A DNA stretch of 41,835 nucleotides from an uncultured Spirochaetales bacterium (lineage in GTDB: Bacteria > Spirochaetota > Spirochaetia > Sphaerochaetales > Sphaerochaetaceae), in contig CAKQRI010000014.1 in assembly GCA_934271365.1 (NCBI GenBank), positions 1-41,835 on the forward strand. The letters run 5' to 3'. Made by a program: the position numbers and the translations under genes. The notes under the pieces are model-generated. The model was not told the origin of the DNA and did no database searches. It saw only the letters and a program-made list of their open reading frames with translations. The stretch's first letter is position 1. Each line of letters starts with the position of its first letter. Positions 23,077 through 31,516 of the stretch are shown here, one piece after another.

Positions 23077-24348
23077 ATGAAAGGCAGAAAGAGGATTCTT
23101 ATTCTATTACCGATACTGCTGCTTGTATTGGCAGCAGTATTTCTCTGTCTTTCAATCCCTGGAAAAGAACCTATCATATTATCTTACTGGACACATGAGG
23201 ATGATTCACGAGAAGCATTGGAGCTTCGGCTTATTTCCGAATTTGAAAGCATGAATCCTGGCATTAAGATAGAAAGAAGGGTATATACATCATCAGAGCT
23301 ATTCAGTATTGTGCCAGCTGCATTTGAAATAGGAGCAGGTGCTGATATATTCTCTATAGTCCAGACCTCACTCGATCCTATGATACAGAAAGGATATCTT
23401 GCAGAATATCCAGGAGGAAAAGCCTCAATAGAAAGCAAATACATTTCTGGTGTTCTTGATGGCGCAATGTATGAAGGGAGGCTGTATGGACTTCCGATGG
23501 AATATACGAACTGGGCTTTGTATCTGAATCTTGATGTGGTAGAGAAAGCTGGGATTGATATTTCAAATGAGGATCTCTCTACATGGGAAGGAATAAGAAG
23601 CCTTTCTGAGAAGCTTGTTGAAAGAGAAGATGATATTCTTATAAGACGCGGCTTCGATTTCAGATATCCATATTATCTGAATTTCTTCATTCCTATGGTT
23701 AATCAGCTTGGGGGATCAATCGGAGAAGAGGACGGCTATGTTTCAATAGAGAATGAAAAAGCATGGGAAGAGGTCTTCGATTTCTTTAGAGAATGGGGCC
23801 CTCTTGGTGATAATCTCGGCTCTCCGACATATATAAATGCACGCACTGTATTTCCAAAAGGAGAGTGTGCAATGATGCTATCTGGGCTGTATCATGAAAA
23901 GCGGCTAGAGAACGATTATCCAGAGTTCTATGAATCTGGAAAGTGGAAGGTGCTGCCTTTTCCCGTATTTGAGAACAGCATAAGCCCGAATGCCTCTGCA
24001 AAATACTGTCACTATTGGTGTGTGAATGATTCTATTGGAGAGCATAAGAAAGCTGCTGCATGGAAATTTCTGGAATTCCTATCCGATCATGCTGGTGATT
24101 ATATAGATGAGGTCAGGCTTCTTCTTCCAAGAAAAGAGGTCATTGAGAAGCTTGATGTAAGCTCTATTCCTTATCTTGATGTATTCTTATCGGATTTAGA
24201 GAGGAGTGATTTTATTTATGCAGGCCCAGAAAGTGAGGAGATCAGATATCTTCTTGAGGAAAGCATTAAGAATGTCATGCTTGGAGAAGAGAGCAGTGCT
24301 GTCGCTGTAGAGAGACTCAGGATTGCTTTCTCAAATCTTTCTCTCTGA
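23077..24348 (+). CDS. Membrane-anchored solute-binding-protein paralogue, possible sensor
   Basis: This 423-residue protein is clearly paralogous to the binding protein at 19877: both have (F/Y)WTHEDxSR, GLP(M/L)E, RRGFDFRY, QLGGS, GLY and PVFEN in the same order. It differs at the N-terminus. Residues 8-27 (LILLPILLLVLAAVFLC) form a hydrophobic segment without a clear signal peptidase site or classical lipobox, so it is probably tethered to the membrane. ATG 23077 is chosen over the long upstream extension, which lies inside the permease gene. It may present sugar to the adjacent YesM-type kinase (inference), or be a second transporter receptor. Confidence 0.85.
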   Translation: MKGRKRILILLPILLLVLAAVFLCLSIPGKEPIILSYWTHEDDSREALELRLISEFESMNPGIKIERRVYTSSELFSIVPAAFEIGAGADIFSIVQTSLDPMIQKGYLAEYPGGKASIESKYISGVLDGAMYEGRLYGLPMEYTNWALYLNLDVVEKAGIDISNEDLSTWEGIRSLSEKLVEREDDILIRRGFDFRYPYYLNFFIPMVNQLGGSIGEEDGYVSIENEKAWEEVFDFFREWGPLGDNLGSPTYINARTVFPKGECAMMLSGLYHEKRLENDYPEFYESGKWKVLPFPVFENSISPNASAKYCHYWCVNDSIGEHKKAAAWKFLEFLSDHAGDYIDEVRLLLPRKEVIEKLDVSSIPYLDVFLSDLERSDFIYAGPESEEIRYLLEESIKNVMLGEESSAVAVERLRIAFSNLSL

Positions 24349-25066
24349 ACTCTCTAGGAGAAAGAGAGGTGTACTGCCTGAAGATTTTTGTGAAGTATGA
24401 TGGAGTAGGAAATCCACAGCTTTCTGCGACTTCGCTGATATTAAGATTTGTGTTCCTGAGAAGCTTTGCTGCTTTGTTGAGCCTGTAGCTGTTGAGATAT
24501 TGCAGAAAGTTGATTCCAGCCTCTTCTCTGAATAGAGTAGAGAGATGATTTTCGCTTGTTCTTGTGTAATCTGCGACATCAGATAGGCCAATTGGCTGGC
24601 TGAAATGCTCCTTTATATAGTGGATGGCCATGTTTATGCTATGATTTGATACTTCTTCAGGAAGCTGGAATAGCTCTTTCTCTTCTTTCTTGTCATCTGA
24701 TTCCTCTATTCTTTCGATGGCTTTCTTCAGAGATGCTATAAGCTCTTCATTATCTATTGGCTTTTCCATGTAATTTATCACACCGAGCTGGATTGCCTTC
24801 TTTGCATATATGAAATCTGTATGTCCTGAGAGTATTATCGCAAAGATATCTGGAGTGTGTGAAATCATTGTAAGCCCATCTTGTCCAGGAAGCTGTATAT
24901 CTGTGATTACGATATCTGGTTTTAAGCTTCTGATCATCTCTTCACCACTGATTCCATTCTCAGCAGTTCCTATTATCTCAAGGCCGAGGCTTTTCCATGG
25001 AATTGTCAGTGTAAGCTCTTCAAGCGTGATCTTCTCATCCTCAACTAGGATTACCTTATAGCTCAT
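24317..25066 (-). CDS. YesN-type response regulator (REC plus AraC helix-turn-helix)
   Basis: The protein is 249 residues. The receiver domain at 1-120 has acidic residues E9/D10, the phosphoacceptor Asp56 (IVITDIQLPGQDG) and a lysine in YMEKPID. An AraC-type DNA-binding domain occupies about 148-245 (ISEVAESCGFPTPSYFTKIFRQYTSLSPREFR). It is the partner of the adjacent histidine kinase and overlaps its gene by 11 bp. It most likely activates the sugar-type ABC operon that faces it. Its 3' end overlaps that operon's last gene by 32 bp. Confidence 0.93.
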   Translation of the reverse strand: MSYKVILVEDEKITLEELTLTIPWKSLGLEIIGTAENGISGEEMIRSLKPDIVITDIQLPGQDGLTMISHTPDIFAIILSGHTDFIYAKKAIQLGVINYMEKPIDNEELIASLKKAIERIEESDDKKEEKELFQLPEEVSNHSINMAIHYIKEHFSQPIGLSDVADYTRTSENHLSTLFREEAGINFLQYLNSYRLNKAAKLLRNTNLNISEVAESCGFPTPSYFTKIFRQYTSLSPREFREKDLRKQS

Positions 25067-26789
25067 CTATATCCTCCATTGGGAAAGAGTAGGAGACTTC
25101 TGTTCCTTCGCCTTTCCTGCTTTTGAGAGAGAATCTCAGTGTTTTTCCATATTTCATCTCGAGTCTTCTATATACATTGTACATGCCTACATGATTGGTA
25201 TCAGCAAGGATTTTCATATTTCCATCAAGTCCATCAGAATAGAAGCCTATTCCATTATCCTTTATGCTGATTTCAACTCGACCATCTCTGCATCTGACTT
25301 TTATAGATACTTTCCCTGGTTCCGTCTTAGGCTCAAGACCATGTATTATCGCATTCTCAACAAATGGCTGTATGATGAGGCGAGGGGCTATTTCCTCTTC
25401 CGCCTCCGGATCAGAATCAATCGTATATGATATCTTGTCCTTGAATCTTATCTTCTGAATCATCAGATAGCTCTCAGTAAGATCAAGACTCTCTCTTATT
25501 GAGCATTCTCCGCTATGATTCTTAAGTGCATCCCTTAGCAGATAAGATAGCTTAATTGAGATTGTATATATCTCTTCCTCATGATGCATTGATGCTAGAG
25601 CTTTTATCGTATTCAGCGTATTGAATAGGAAATGAGGGTTAAGCTGCTCTTCAAGCTCTTTCTGCTCTGCTTCTCTCAGCTTCTCTTCCTCCTCTCTTGT
25701 CAGAACCATGAGCTCTCGTATCTTTGCCGTCATCGAATTGAATGCATCTGCGAGTTCTGAGAATTCTTTGATTTCACTGTGTCCGAGCTTCTTCTTATCT
25801 ATTGAGATTGAAAGATTGCCTTCTGCTACTCCTGTCATTGATTCTGCAATTCCGGATACGCGTTTTGAAATTGATTTTGAGAATGCTATAGCAAATGATG
25901 TGGATATGATTATTCCAACAGCAATTACTATGCTGAGTATGATGAATAGACGTGACTGGGATGTCTTATATGCAGATATATCTATTGTTGCTTCGATAGA
26001 GAAGTCACCGTTCAATAATGATATTGATGGATATGTGAATGTTTTATCAGAGGCTGTATATTTCTTCTTATAAAGAGCCTGATATGGCTGAAGCAGATCA
26101 AGCACAGTGTATGTTGTATTGTCTATGAGAATTTCTTCTGAGAAGAATGAAGATGAATAGAGTGAGGATACAAGAGTGTCTGTATAGATATCTATTATTG
26201 CATAGCCGATTGCATTTCCGGCTTCATCTGAGACCTTTCTGATAAGGGTTGCAAATATTGCCTTGCCTTCCTCGCTTATGCTGTTTGTCTGCAGTGTTAT
26301 TACAGTTGCTTTCTCTCTATCTGCATTCTGCTTCTTCATGCCATAGAAGATAGAGGACTGGTTCCATTCATTAGAGTTTATTCTGAGGTCATATTGATCA
26401 GGAAACACATGAGTTGACAGCCTTACTTTTCCAGTTTTTGATACTATAGAGGCTTCTGCAAGACTCTGCTTCCCCTGCATTATGGAAAAGAGTGCAGAGT
26501 ATGCAGGTTTTGAGTATTCAGCCTTATTGCTGTCTTCTTTTAAGATCTCAATTACAGCATCATCCTGGCTCAGTGCATATATTCTATGGCGATAATCTTC
26601 AAAAATCTCCTCGATTTCTCGGGCATTTGCTTCGAGTGCAGACATAGCCTGCTCTTCAAACAGCTTTGATATGTTGCTGTTGTTATAGTAGAGCATTGTG
26701 ACAAGGAGAATCAGCAACGGTGTGATCATCACGATCATGAAGTATATGATCAGTCGTGTGAATACATTGGTCTTTCCCTTATGCTGCAT
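25056..26789 (-). CDS. YesM-type sensor histidine kinase
   Basis: The protein is 577 residues: membrane segment at about 13-35, an extracytoplasmic (Cache-like) sensor at about 36-280, membrane segment at about 281-303, and HAMP at about 304-360. The His_kinase domain has phosphoacceptor His386 in EQLNPHFLFNTLNTIKAL, and the HATPase domain has N-box PFVENAIIHGL near 475 and DNGIGF. The LytS/YesM architecture usually controls carbohydrate uptake genes in Firmicutes and spirochaetes. It lies in a minus-strand operon 28 bp after the MFS transporter gene and overlaps the response regulator. Confidence 0.93.
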   Translation of the reverse strand: MQHKGKTNVFTRLIIYFMIVMITPLLILLVTMLYYNNSNISKLFEEQAMSALEANAREIEEIFEDYRHRIYALSQDDAVIEILKEDSNKAEYSKPAYSALFSIMQGKQSLAEASIVSKTGKVRLSTHVFPDQYDLRINSNEWNQSSIFYGMKKQNADREKATVITLQTNSISEEGKAIFATLIRKVSDEAGNAIGYAIIDIYTDTLVSSLYSSSFFSEEILIDNTTYTVLDLLQPYQALYKKKYTASDKTFTYPSISLLNGDFSIEATIDISAYKTSQSRLFIILSIVIAVGIIISTSFAIAFSKSISKRVSGIAESMTGVAEGNLSISIDKKKLGHSEIKEFSELADAFNSMTAKIRELMVLTREEEEKLREAEQKELEEQLNPHFLFNTLNTIKALASMHHEEEIYTISIKLSYLLRDALKNHSGECSIRESLDLTESYLMIQKIRFKDKISYTIDSDPEAEEEIAPRLIIQPFVENAIIHGLEPKTEPGKVSIKVRCRDGRVEISIKDNGIGFYSDGLDGNMKILADTNHVGMYNVYRRLEMKYGKTLRFSLKSRKGEGTEVSYSFPMEDIDEL

Positions 26790-26817
26790 AAGGATGATTT
26801 TAAGCTATGAGAGCGGA

Positions 26818-28008
26818 CTATGCCACTTTTTTCGTTTTTATCGTTGCCGCATATATGCTGTTGAGAAGTCCTAAGATAGCAGATAGTGTGAAAAGAACCT
26901 CTATCCCAGTCTTCTGCCAGATCAGGCCTCCGAATAATGCTATGATTATCGAGATGAAATGATTGACAGATATTCCTGTGTTTATTGTTGCTCTTACTTC
27001 TTCTTGGCTATCTGAGATATCCTGAACATAGATGTTTGATGCCATAGAAGCAAGCGATATAACAGAATCCAGTATGTAGTTAATGCAGCATACGATAAAA
27101 GCAATATGCATAGGGAATATATGATGAGCAAAGCCATAGAAGAAGCATACAATTATGAGTATAAGAGTATCTGCAATCATGACTGTTCTGTATCCTATCC
27201 TGTCTATTATCCTTCCGACAGCAGGAGCTAGAAGTGAGCAGGCAAGTGCAGATATTGCAAATAATAGGCTTATCACACTGGCATCAGCTCCATAGAAAAG
27301 AATCAGAACATAAGGTCCGAATGTGAAGAATATCTGTTTTCTGGCTCCATAGAAGACTTCAAGCATATAGTATTTTGAATATTTGCGTCTGAAATAGAAT
27401 CTTCGCTTTGTCTCATCAGTCTGGCTATTTCCTTTCAGACGGAATGAAACAGCAACGCCGATTGCAAGAATGGATGCTGATACTACAAAGATTGCTCTGA
27501 AGGCCTTTTCTGACTCTCTGATGAAGAAGAAAAGCACCATTATTGCAACATATCCGAAAATATTGCCGAAATTCGAGATTGCATTCTGGACTCCGAGGGC
27601 CTCACCTGAATGTCCTTTCCGAGAATAGTCCAGGCTTATTGTATTCTTCATTCCAAGCTGTATATGCTCTCCAGTGGAATAGATGAAGATTGCAAGGATT
27701 ACTAGAATCTTAGATGCGGGAACAGAGGCGATGAGCATAATCCCGAAGAACATTATAATTCCGCCAATCCTGAATATTCTCTCTGCAGAGAACAGCGAAA
27801 GAAGAGCAAGTATGAACATCAGAAGAAAACCTGGAAGCTCCCTGAAGAATTCTGTAACACCTCTATCAAATTCCTTTATTGAGACAATCTCAGCAAGGTA
27901 ATTATCTAGAATTCCCTTATATAATCCATATGATAGCCCTATTGTCAGAAGTGATACGATGAATGCTTTATAAGATGATTCCTTTCTGTAGATTTCAGTC
28001 AGTCTCAT
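26818..28008 (-). CDS. MFS-type transporter
   Basis: This 396-residue major facilitator protein has about twelve hydrophobic segments. Basic loop residues after the second pair of helices (AERIFRIGG) and mid-protein (GRIIDRIGYRTVM) match MFS loop motifs. ATG 28008 is chosen because GGAGC lies 7 nt upstream and it leaves a 4-bp gap to the preceding gene; the longer frame would overlap it. The substrate is unknown. Its place between an amidohydrolase and a sugar-type two-component system suggests export or import of a compound related to that pathway. Confidence 0.85.
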   Translation of the reverse strand: MRLTEIYRKESSYKAFIVSLLTIGLSYGLYKGILDNYLAEIVSIKEFDRGVTEFFRELPGFLLMFILALLSLFSAERIFRIGGIIMFFGIMLIASVPASKILVILAIFIYSTGEHIQLGMKNTISLDYSRKGHSGEALGVQNAISNFGNIFGYVAIMVLFFFIRESEKAFRAIFVVSASILAIGVAVSFRLKGNSQTDETKRRFYFRRKYSKYYMLEVFYGARKQIFFTFGPYVLILFYGADASVISLLFAISALACSLLAPAVGRIIDRIGYRTVMIADTLILIIVCFFYGFAHHIFPMHIAFIVCCINYILDSVISLASMASNIYVQDISDSQEEVRATINTGISVNHFISIIIALFGGLIWQKTGIEVLFTLSAILGLLNSIYAATIKTKKVA

Positions 28009-28012
28009 ATAG

Positions 28013-28921
28013 CTAGCTCCAGTATATTTCAAGTGCATTCTTATAGAAGAACTTATCTAGTGCATCTCCGCTGAATACAGGGATTAAATAATCTCTGATT
28101 TCTTCAAATGAATTGCGGCATAGCGTAGTCGGAGCATCGGTGCCCCACATCAGTCGATCATCACCGGCAATCTTCCTTGCAAGTGCTGCGAATTCTGAAG
28201 CAACTGGGAATGGGTAGTCCTCTGGTCTTGTCTTGAAATTCAGTGCTGCAAGATCAAATGCTATGTTTTCTCTGCTCATTTTGCGGAGTTCTTTTTCTAG
28301 TATTTCTCTATGATTCCGTCTAGGAGAGGAGAGATGGCAGATCACTATTCTGTTGTTCTTATATCTCTCAGCAATCCTGCAGATAGCATCTACCTGATGG
28401 CTTTCATCTCCAGGAGATCCTAAATCGAAGATAAGTATTCCATTCTTTTCTGCTATTCTGTCATAGATTCTGAGCATGCGAGGACTATCTAGCTGGAATG
28501 TATCGTGGATTCCCATGAGTCCGCAGCCTGTTGAGCTTTCAAATTTGAATAACCTGAATCTGAGATTTTCCAGAAGATTGTCCAATATGGAATCAAGTCC
28601 TCGTGTGAATGGATCGACAGCTGCCGCTGCAATGAACCTGTCTGGATATTCGGTCATTGCCTTATGAAGATAGTAGTTGTTAAAGCCTAGAAGTCCGCCT
28701 TGGAGAAGCACTGCTCTTTCTACATCATGGCTGTCTATGATGCTGAGAAGAGACTCTGCAGTGAATGTGTGGTCTCCATATCCTTCAGGCACGATATCTG
28801 CAACTTTCCCATTTGCCCATATTGCTTTTCCATCTCCGATTGCTCTGAGTTCTCCATCAGCTCCGAATCCGGCTAATGTATTGAATATATGTGCGTGTGC
28901 ATCAATCATTCTCATAGCCAT
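28013..28921 (-). CDS. Amidohydrolase-2 family metal hydrolase
   Basis: This 302-residue TIM-barrel amidohydrolase (PF04909 type) has the N-terminal HxH metal motif (IDAHAHIF), a conserved EYPDRFIAAAAVDP segment, a metal-binding His in VICHLSSP, and the C-terminal catalytic Asp in MWGTDAPT. Family members are decarboxylases or lactone/amide hydrolases; the substrate is not evident. It is first in an operon with the MFS transporter, histidine kinase and response regulator. TGC-TATATG lies 8 nt before ATG 28921, suggesting a leaderless start. ATG 28915 is an alternative. Confidence 0.82.
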   Translation of the reverse strand: MAMRMIDAHAHIFNTLAGFGADGELRAIGDGKAIWANGKVADIVPEGYGDHTFTAESLLSIIDSHDVERAVLLQGGLLGFNNYYLHKAMTEYPDRFIAAAAVDPFTRGLDSILDNLLENLRFRLFKFESSTGCGLMGIHDTFQLDSPRMLRIYDRIAEKNGILIFDLGSPGDESHQVDAICRIAERYKNNRIVICHLSSPRRNHREILEKELRKMSRENIAFDLAALNFKTRPEDYPFPVASEFAALARKIAGDDRLMWGTDAPTTLCRNSFEEIRDYLIPVFSGDALDKFFYKNALEIYWS

Positions 28922-28967
28922 GATTATTGCATATAGCAGTACGCGATGCTATATGCGATATTTGAAT

Positions 28968-28996
28968 TTGACCAATTGAGAAGCTTTAAATATCAT
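28968..28996 (+). promoter_or_regulatory. Promoter of the VapD-like/2-hydroxyacid dehydrogenase operon
   Basis: TTGACC (28968-28973), a 17-bp spacer and TATCAT (28991-28996) precede a short leader with GGAGG before ATG 29017. Confidence 0.6.
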
Positions 28997-29016
28997 TACT
29001 GATATGGAGGAATGAT

Positions 29017-29358
29017 ATGTACGTACTATATCTAGATCTTGATGTTGATGCGATTGTTGAAAATACAGGCTTAGAGCCTATTGATGCTATAGATGAGGTT
29101 GATGACCAGCTTGAGGAGCTTGGCTTCGAGAAAATTGGAAGAAGCCTTTATTATACAGAAGAGAATCTTACAGCTGTTCATGATGCGATAGATACTCTTA
29201 CATCTCTAGAAGCTCTTACAGATGCTGTAATGAATGCTCTCATCATGCCATCTACAGAGATTTCTGATTTCACAGATTACTTTGATTCATTTGAGGATGA
29301 AGACGACGAAGATGATGAAGATGATGAAGATGGCGAGATCGAGGTAGAGATAAAGTAA
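29017..29358 (+). CDS. Small VapD-like protein with acidic tail
   Basis: The protein is 113 residues. The first 80 (MYVLYLDLDVDAI, LEELGFEKIGRSLYY, then a helix) have the layout of VapD-family proteins: a small ferredoxin-like fold related to Cas2 that includes mRNA-cleaving toxins. The similarity is moderate and judged by eye. The C-terminus (about 93-113) is a run of Glu and Asp encoded by GAA/GAT-rich simple repeats. GGAGG lies upstream of the ATG. It is directly joined to the dehydrogenase gene with no gap. No obvious antitoxin gene is adjacent. Confidence 0.65.
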   Translation: MYVLYLDLDVDAIVENTGLEPIDAIDEVDDQLEELGFEKIGRSLYYTEENLTAVHDAIDTLTSLEALTDAVMNALIMPSTEISDFTDYFDSFEDEDDEDDEDDEDGEIEVEIK

Positions 29359-30306
29359 ATGAAGAGGGGCGTGATACTTGATGGTGCTGCTCTGAATCCT
29401 GGGGATCTAAGCTGGGAGGGGCTGAAATCCATCGCTTCTTTTGATATCTATGATAGGACACCTCCAGAGTGTGTCCTATCTAGATGCATGGATAAAGAGA
29501 TAATAATCACGAATAAGGTCAGTCTGTCTCGTGATATCATCTCTGAGCTGAAGTGCCTAGAGTATATCGGAGTGACAGCAACAGGCTATAATATAATAGA
29601 TGTGGAAGCCTGCAGGGATTGCAATATAGCTGTTACGAATATTCCATCATATAGCACAGAGGCTGTAAGCCAGCATGTATTTGCACTCCTTCTTTCTATC
29701 ACGGATCAGATTGGAGACTATAGCAGTAGCGTTAAGAGAGGTGAATGGGAGAAAAGCCCTGACTTCTGCTACTATCGCAGTCCGATGCTGTCTTTGAAAG
29801 GAAAGACATTTGGTGTTTTCGGCCTTGGACAGATCGGGCGGAAAGTCGCAGAGATTGCGAAAGCCTTTTCGATGAATGTAATTGCCTATAGCCCTCACTC
29901 AAAAGCAGAAGGCATTGAGAATGTTGATTTTGAATCCCTTCTGAAGCGTTCTGATATACTCTCTCTTCATGCCCCTCTTACAGAGAAGACAGAAGGCATA
30001 ATATGCCAGTCATCTCTTGATATGATGAAAAGCGGAGCTATTCTGATAAATACTGCACGAGGGGCTCTCATTGATAATGATGCTGTTCTTGCATCTTTGA
30101 ATACAGGAAAGCTCTCATGGTATTTATCTGATGTATTCTCGGCAGAGCCACCGAGAGCAAATGATACACTTATTCACCATCCCCGGGCAGTCTTCACACC
30201 TCATGTTGCTTGGGCATCTTTAGATACAAGGCAGTCTCTTCTATCAATAGCAGAGGAAAACCTTAAAGCATTTATAGCTGGAAAAAGACTTAATCGCATA
30301 GTTTAA
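29359..30306 (+). CDS. D-2-hydroxyacid dehydrogenase (glycerate dehydrogenase-like)
   Basis: The protein is 315 residues. The NAD-binding motif FGLGQIGRKVAEIAKAF lies at about 155-171. NTARGALID carries the catalytic Arg region, and TPHVAWAS near residue 280 contains the catalytic His. An earlier segment, SYSTEAVSQHVFALLL, is typical of glycerate/hydroxypyruvate reductases. It reversibly reduces a 2-keto acid to the D-2-hydroxy acid with NADH. The start codon follows the previous stop directly (TAA-ATG), so translation is probably coupled. Confidence 0.9.
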   Translation: MKRGVILDGAALNPGDLSWEGLKSIASFDIYDRTPPECVLSRCMDKEIIITNKVSLSRDIISELKCLEYIGVTATGYNIIDVEACRDCNIAVTNIPSYSTEAVSQHVFALLLSITDQIGDYSSSVKRGEWEKSPDFCYYRSPMLSLKGKTFGVFGLGQIGRKVAEIAKAFSMNVIAYSPHSKAEGIENVDFESLLKRSDILSLHAPLTEKTEGIICQSSLDMMKSGAILINTARGALIDNDAVLASLNTGKLSWYLSDVFSAEPPRANDTLIHHPRAVFTPHVAWASLDTRQSLLSIAEENLKAFIAGKRLNRIV

Positions 30307-30338
30307 TAATGTATTTTAACTGTTTTGTTGTTGCTATT

Positions 30339-30356
30339 ATAACACAATGTTGTTAT
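30339..30356. promoter_or_regulatory. Palindrome upstream of asd
   Basis: ATAACA (30339-30344) and TGTTAT (30351-30356) form a 6-6-6 inverted repeat about 26 bp upstream of the asd -35. It shares the 11-mer AATGTTGTTAT with the GntR promoter region (about 7002-7012). A regulator binding site is possible. Confidence 0.35.
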
Positions 30357-30381
30357 TTGTAACATTTTTTCAAATAAATAC

Positions 30382-30410
30382 TTGAATATATAGGGTGATT
30401 TTCCTAATAT
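30382..30410 (+). promoter_or_regulatory. Promoter of asd
   Basis: TTGAAT (30382-30387), a 17-bp spacer and TAATAT (30405-30410) lie 33 bp before the preferred ATG 30444. Confidence 0.6.
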
Positions 30411-30443
30411 AGGCTCAATATTTTATTTGAGGCAATGACGACG

Positions 30444-31466
30444 ATGGATAATAAGAAAATTAAAGTTGCAGTTATTGGAGCTACTGGTGCAGTAGGTCAG
30501 GTTTTCATGTGGATGCTCTCTGATCATCCTTGGTTCGATCTCAGCTATGTAACAGCTTCTGCTGCACGTGTTGGACAGAAATATGCAGCTACTGTTCATT
30601 GGGTAATGCCATTTGAGATGCCTGAGAGAATCAAGGACATGGAAGTTAAGGAATTCTCTTATAGCAAGATGAAGGAAGAGGGTGTTCAGATTGTATTCTC
30701 AGCTCTTCCAGCAGCTGTTGCACAGGAAGCAGAGCCTCAGCTCAGAGCAAATGGCTTCTATGTATTCTCTAATGCTGCAGCAATGAGGTATGACTCAAAT
30801 GTTCCAATTCTTATTCCAGATACAAATGTTGAGCAGCTGGATCTGATCCGCGAGCAGGGATATCCTCAGACAGGCTTCTGTGTAACTAATGCAAACTGTG
30901 TTACAACCGGCCTTGCAATGGCTCTTGCTCCTCTTAGACAGTTCGGTATTAAGACAATAACTGTAAATAGCTATCAGTCAGTTTCCGGAGCTGGATATCC
31001 AGGTCTTTCTTCTTTTGATATCACAGATAACTGCATTCCTTTTATTAAGGGAGAGGAAGAGAAGATAGAGAAAGAGATAAAGAAGATTCTCTCTATTGAT
31101 CCAGAGGTATATGCATATACAGTACGTGTTCCTGTAATGTTCGGCCATCTAGAGACTGTATGGCTTGATTTAGAGAAAGAGACAGAGGTAGAGGATGTAA
31201 TTAAAGCCTGGGCAGATTTCAAGGAAGTCCAGGATCTACCATCAACTCCAGCTCAGCCTGTTGTATATTCTGATGAGCCAACATTCCCTCAGCCAAAGTA
31301 TGCTTTCTGGGGAAATCCAAAGGGAATGGTTGTTTATACAGGACGCCTTAAGAAGAAGAATGGCAAAATCGGTTTCTGCCTGCTTGTCAATAATATCGTT
31401 AAAGGCGCTGCTGGTGGTTCTATCCAGAATGCTGAAGCTTTTGTTTCAAGATATGGTCTTAGATAA
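30444..31466 (+). CDS. asd: Aspartate-semialdehyde dehydrogenase
   Basis: This 340-residue enzyme makes aspartate semialdehyde, the branch point for lysine/diaminopimelate, threonine and methionine. The N-terminal NADPH motif is GATGAVGQVF. The catalytic cysteine lies in VTNANCVTTGLA, the form seen in the archaeal/fungal-type subfamily, and a later SGAGYPG-like segment contacts substrate. An in-frame ATG at 30435 lies only 2 nt after GAGG, so ATG 30444 (11 nt) is preferred, although neither spacing is ideal. It is monocistronic, ended by a strong terminator. Confidence 0.92.
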   Translation: MDNKKIKVAVIGATGAVGQVFMWMLSDHPWFDLSYVTASAARVGQKYAATVHWVMPFEMPERIKDMEVKEFSYSKMKEEGVQIVFSALPAAVAQEAEPQLRANGFYVFSNAAAMRYDSNVPILIPDTNVEQLDLIREQGYPQTGFCVTNANCVTTGLAMALAPLRQFGIKTITVNSYQSVSGAGYPGLSSFDITDNCIPFIKGEEEKIEKEIKKILSIDPEVYAYTVRVPVMFGHLETVWLDLEKETEVEDVIKAWADFKEVQDLPSTPAQPVVYSDEPTFPQPKYAFWGNPKGMVVYTGRLKKKNGKIGFCLLVNNIVKGAAGGSIQNAEAFVSRYGLR

Positions 31467-31490
31467 TCAATTTATTTGATGAGAGATTGG

Positions 31491-31516
31491 ATAGCTGGCG
31501 ATTTGCCAGCTATTTT
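31491..31516 (+). terminator. Intrinsic terminator after asd
   Basis: ATAGCTGGC (31491-31499) pairs with GCCAGCTAT (31505-31513) across a 5-nt loop and runs into TTTT. It separates asd from the convergent U32 peptidase gene. Confidence 0.85.

Noticed and set aside
29296..29340. GAA/GAT-rich simple repeat as a separate repeat element
   Set aside because: It encodes the acidic tail of the VapD-like protein in frame and is explained by that.
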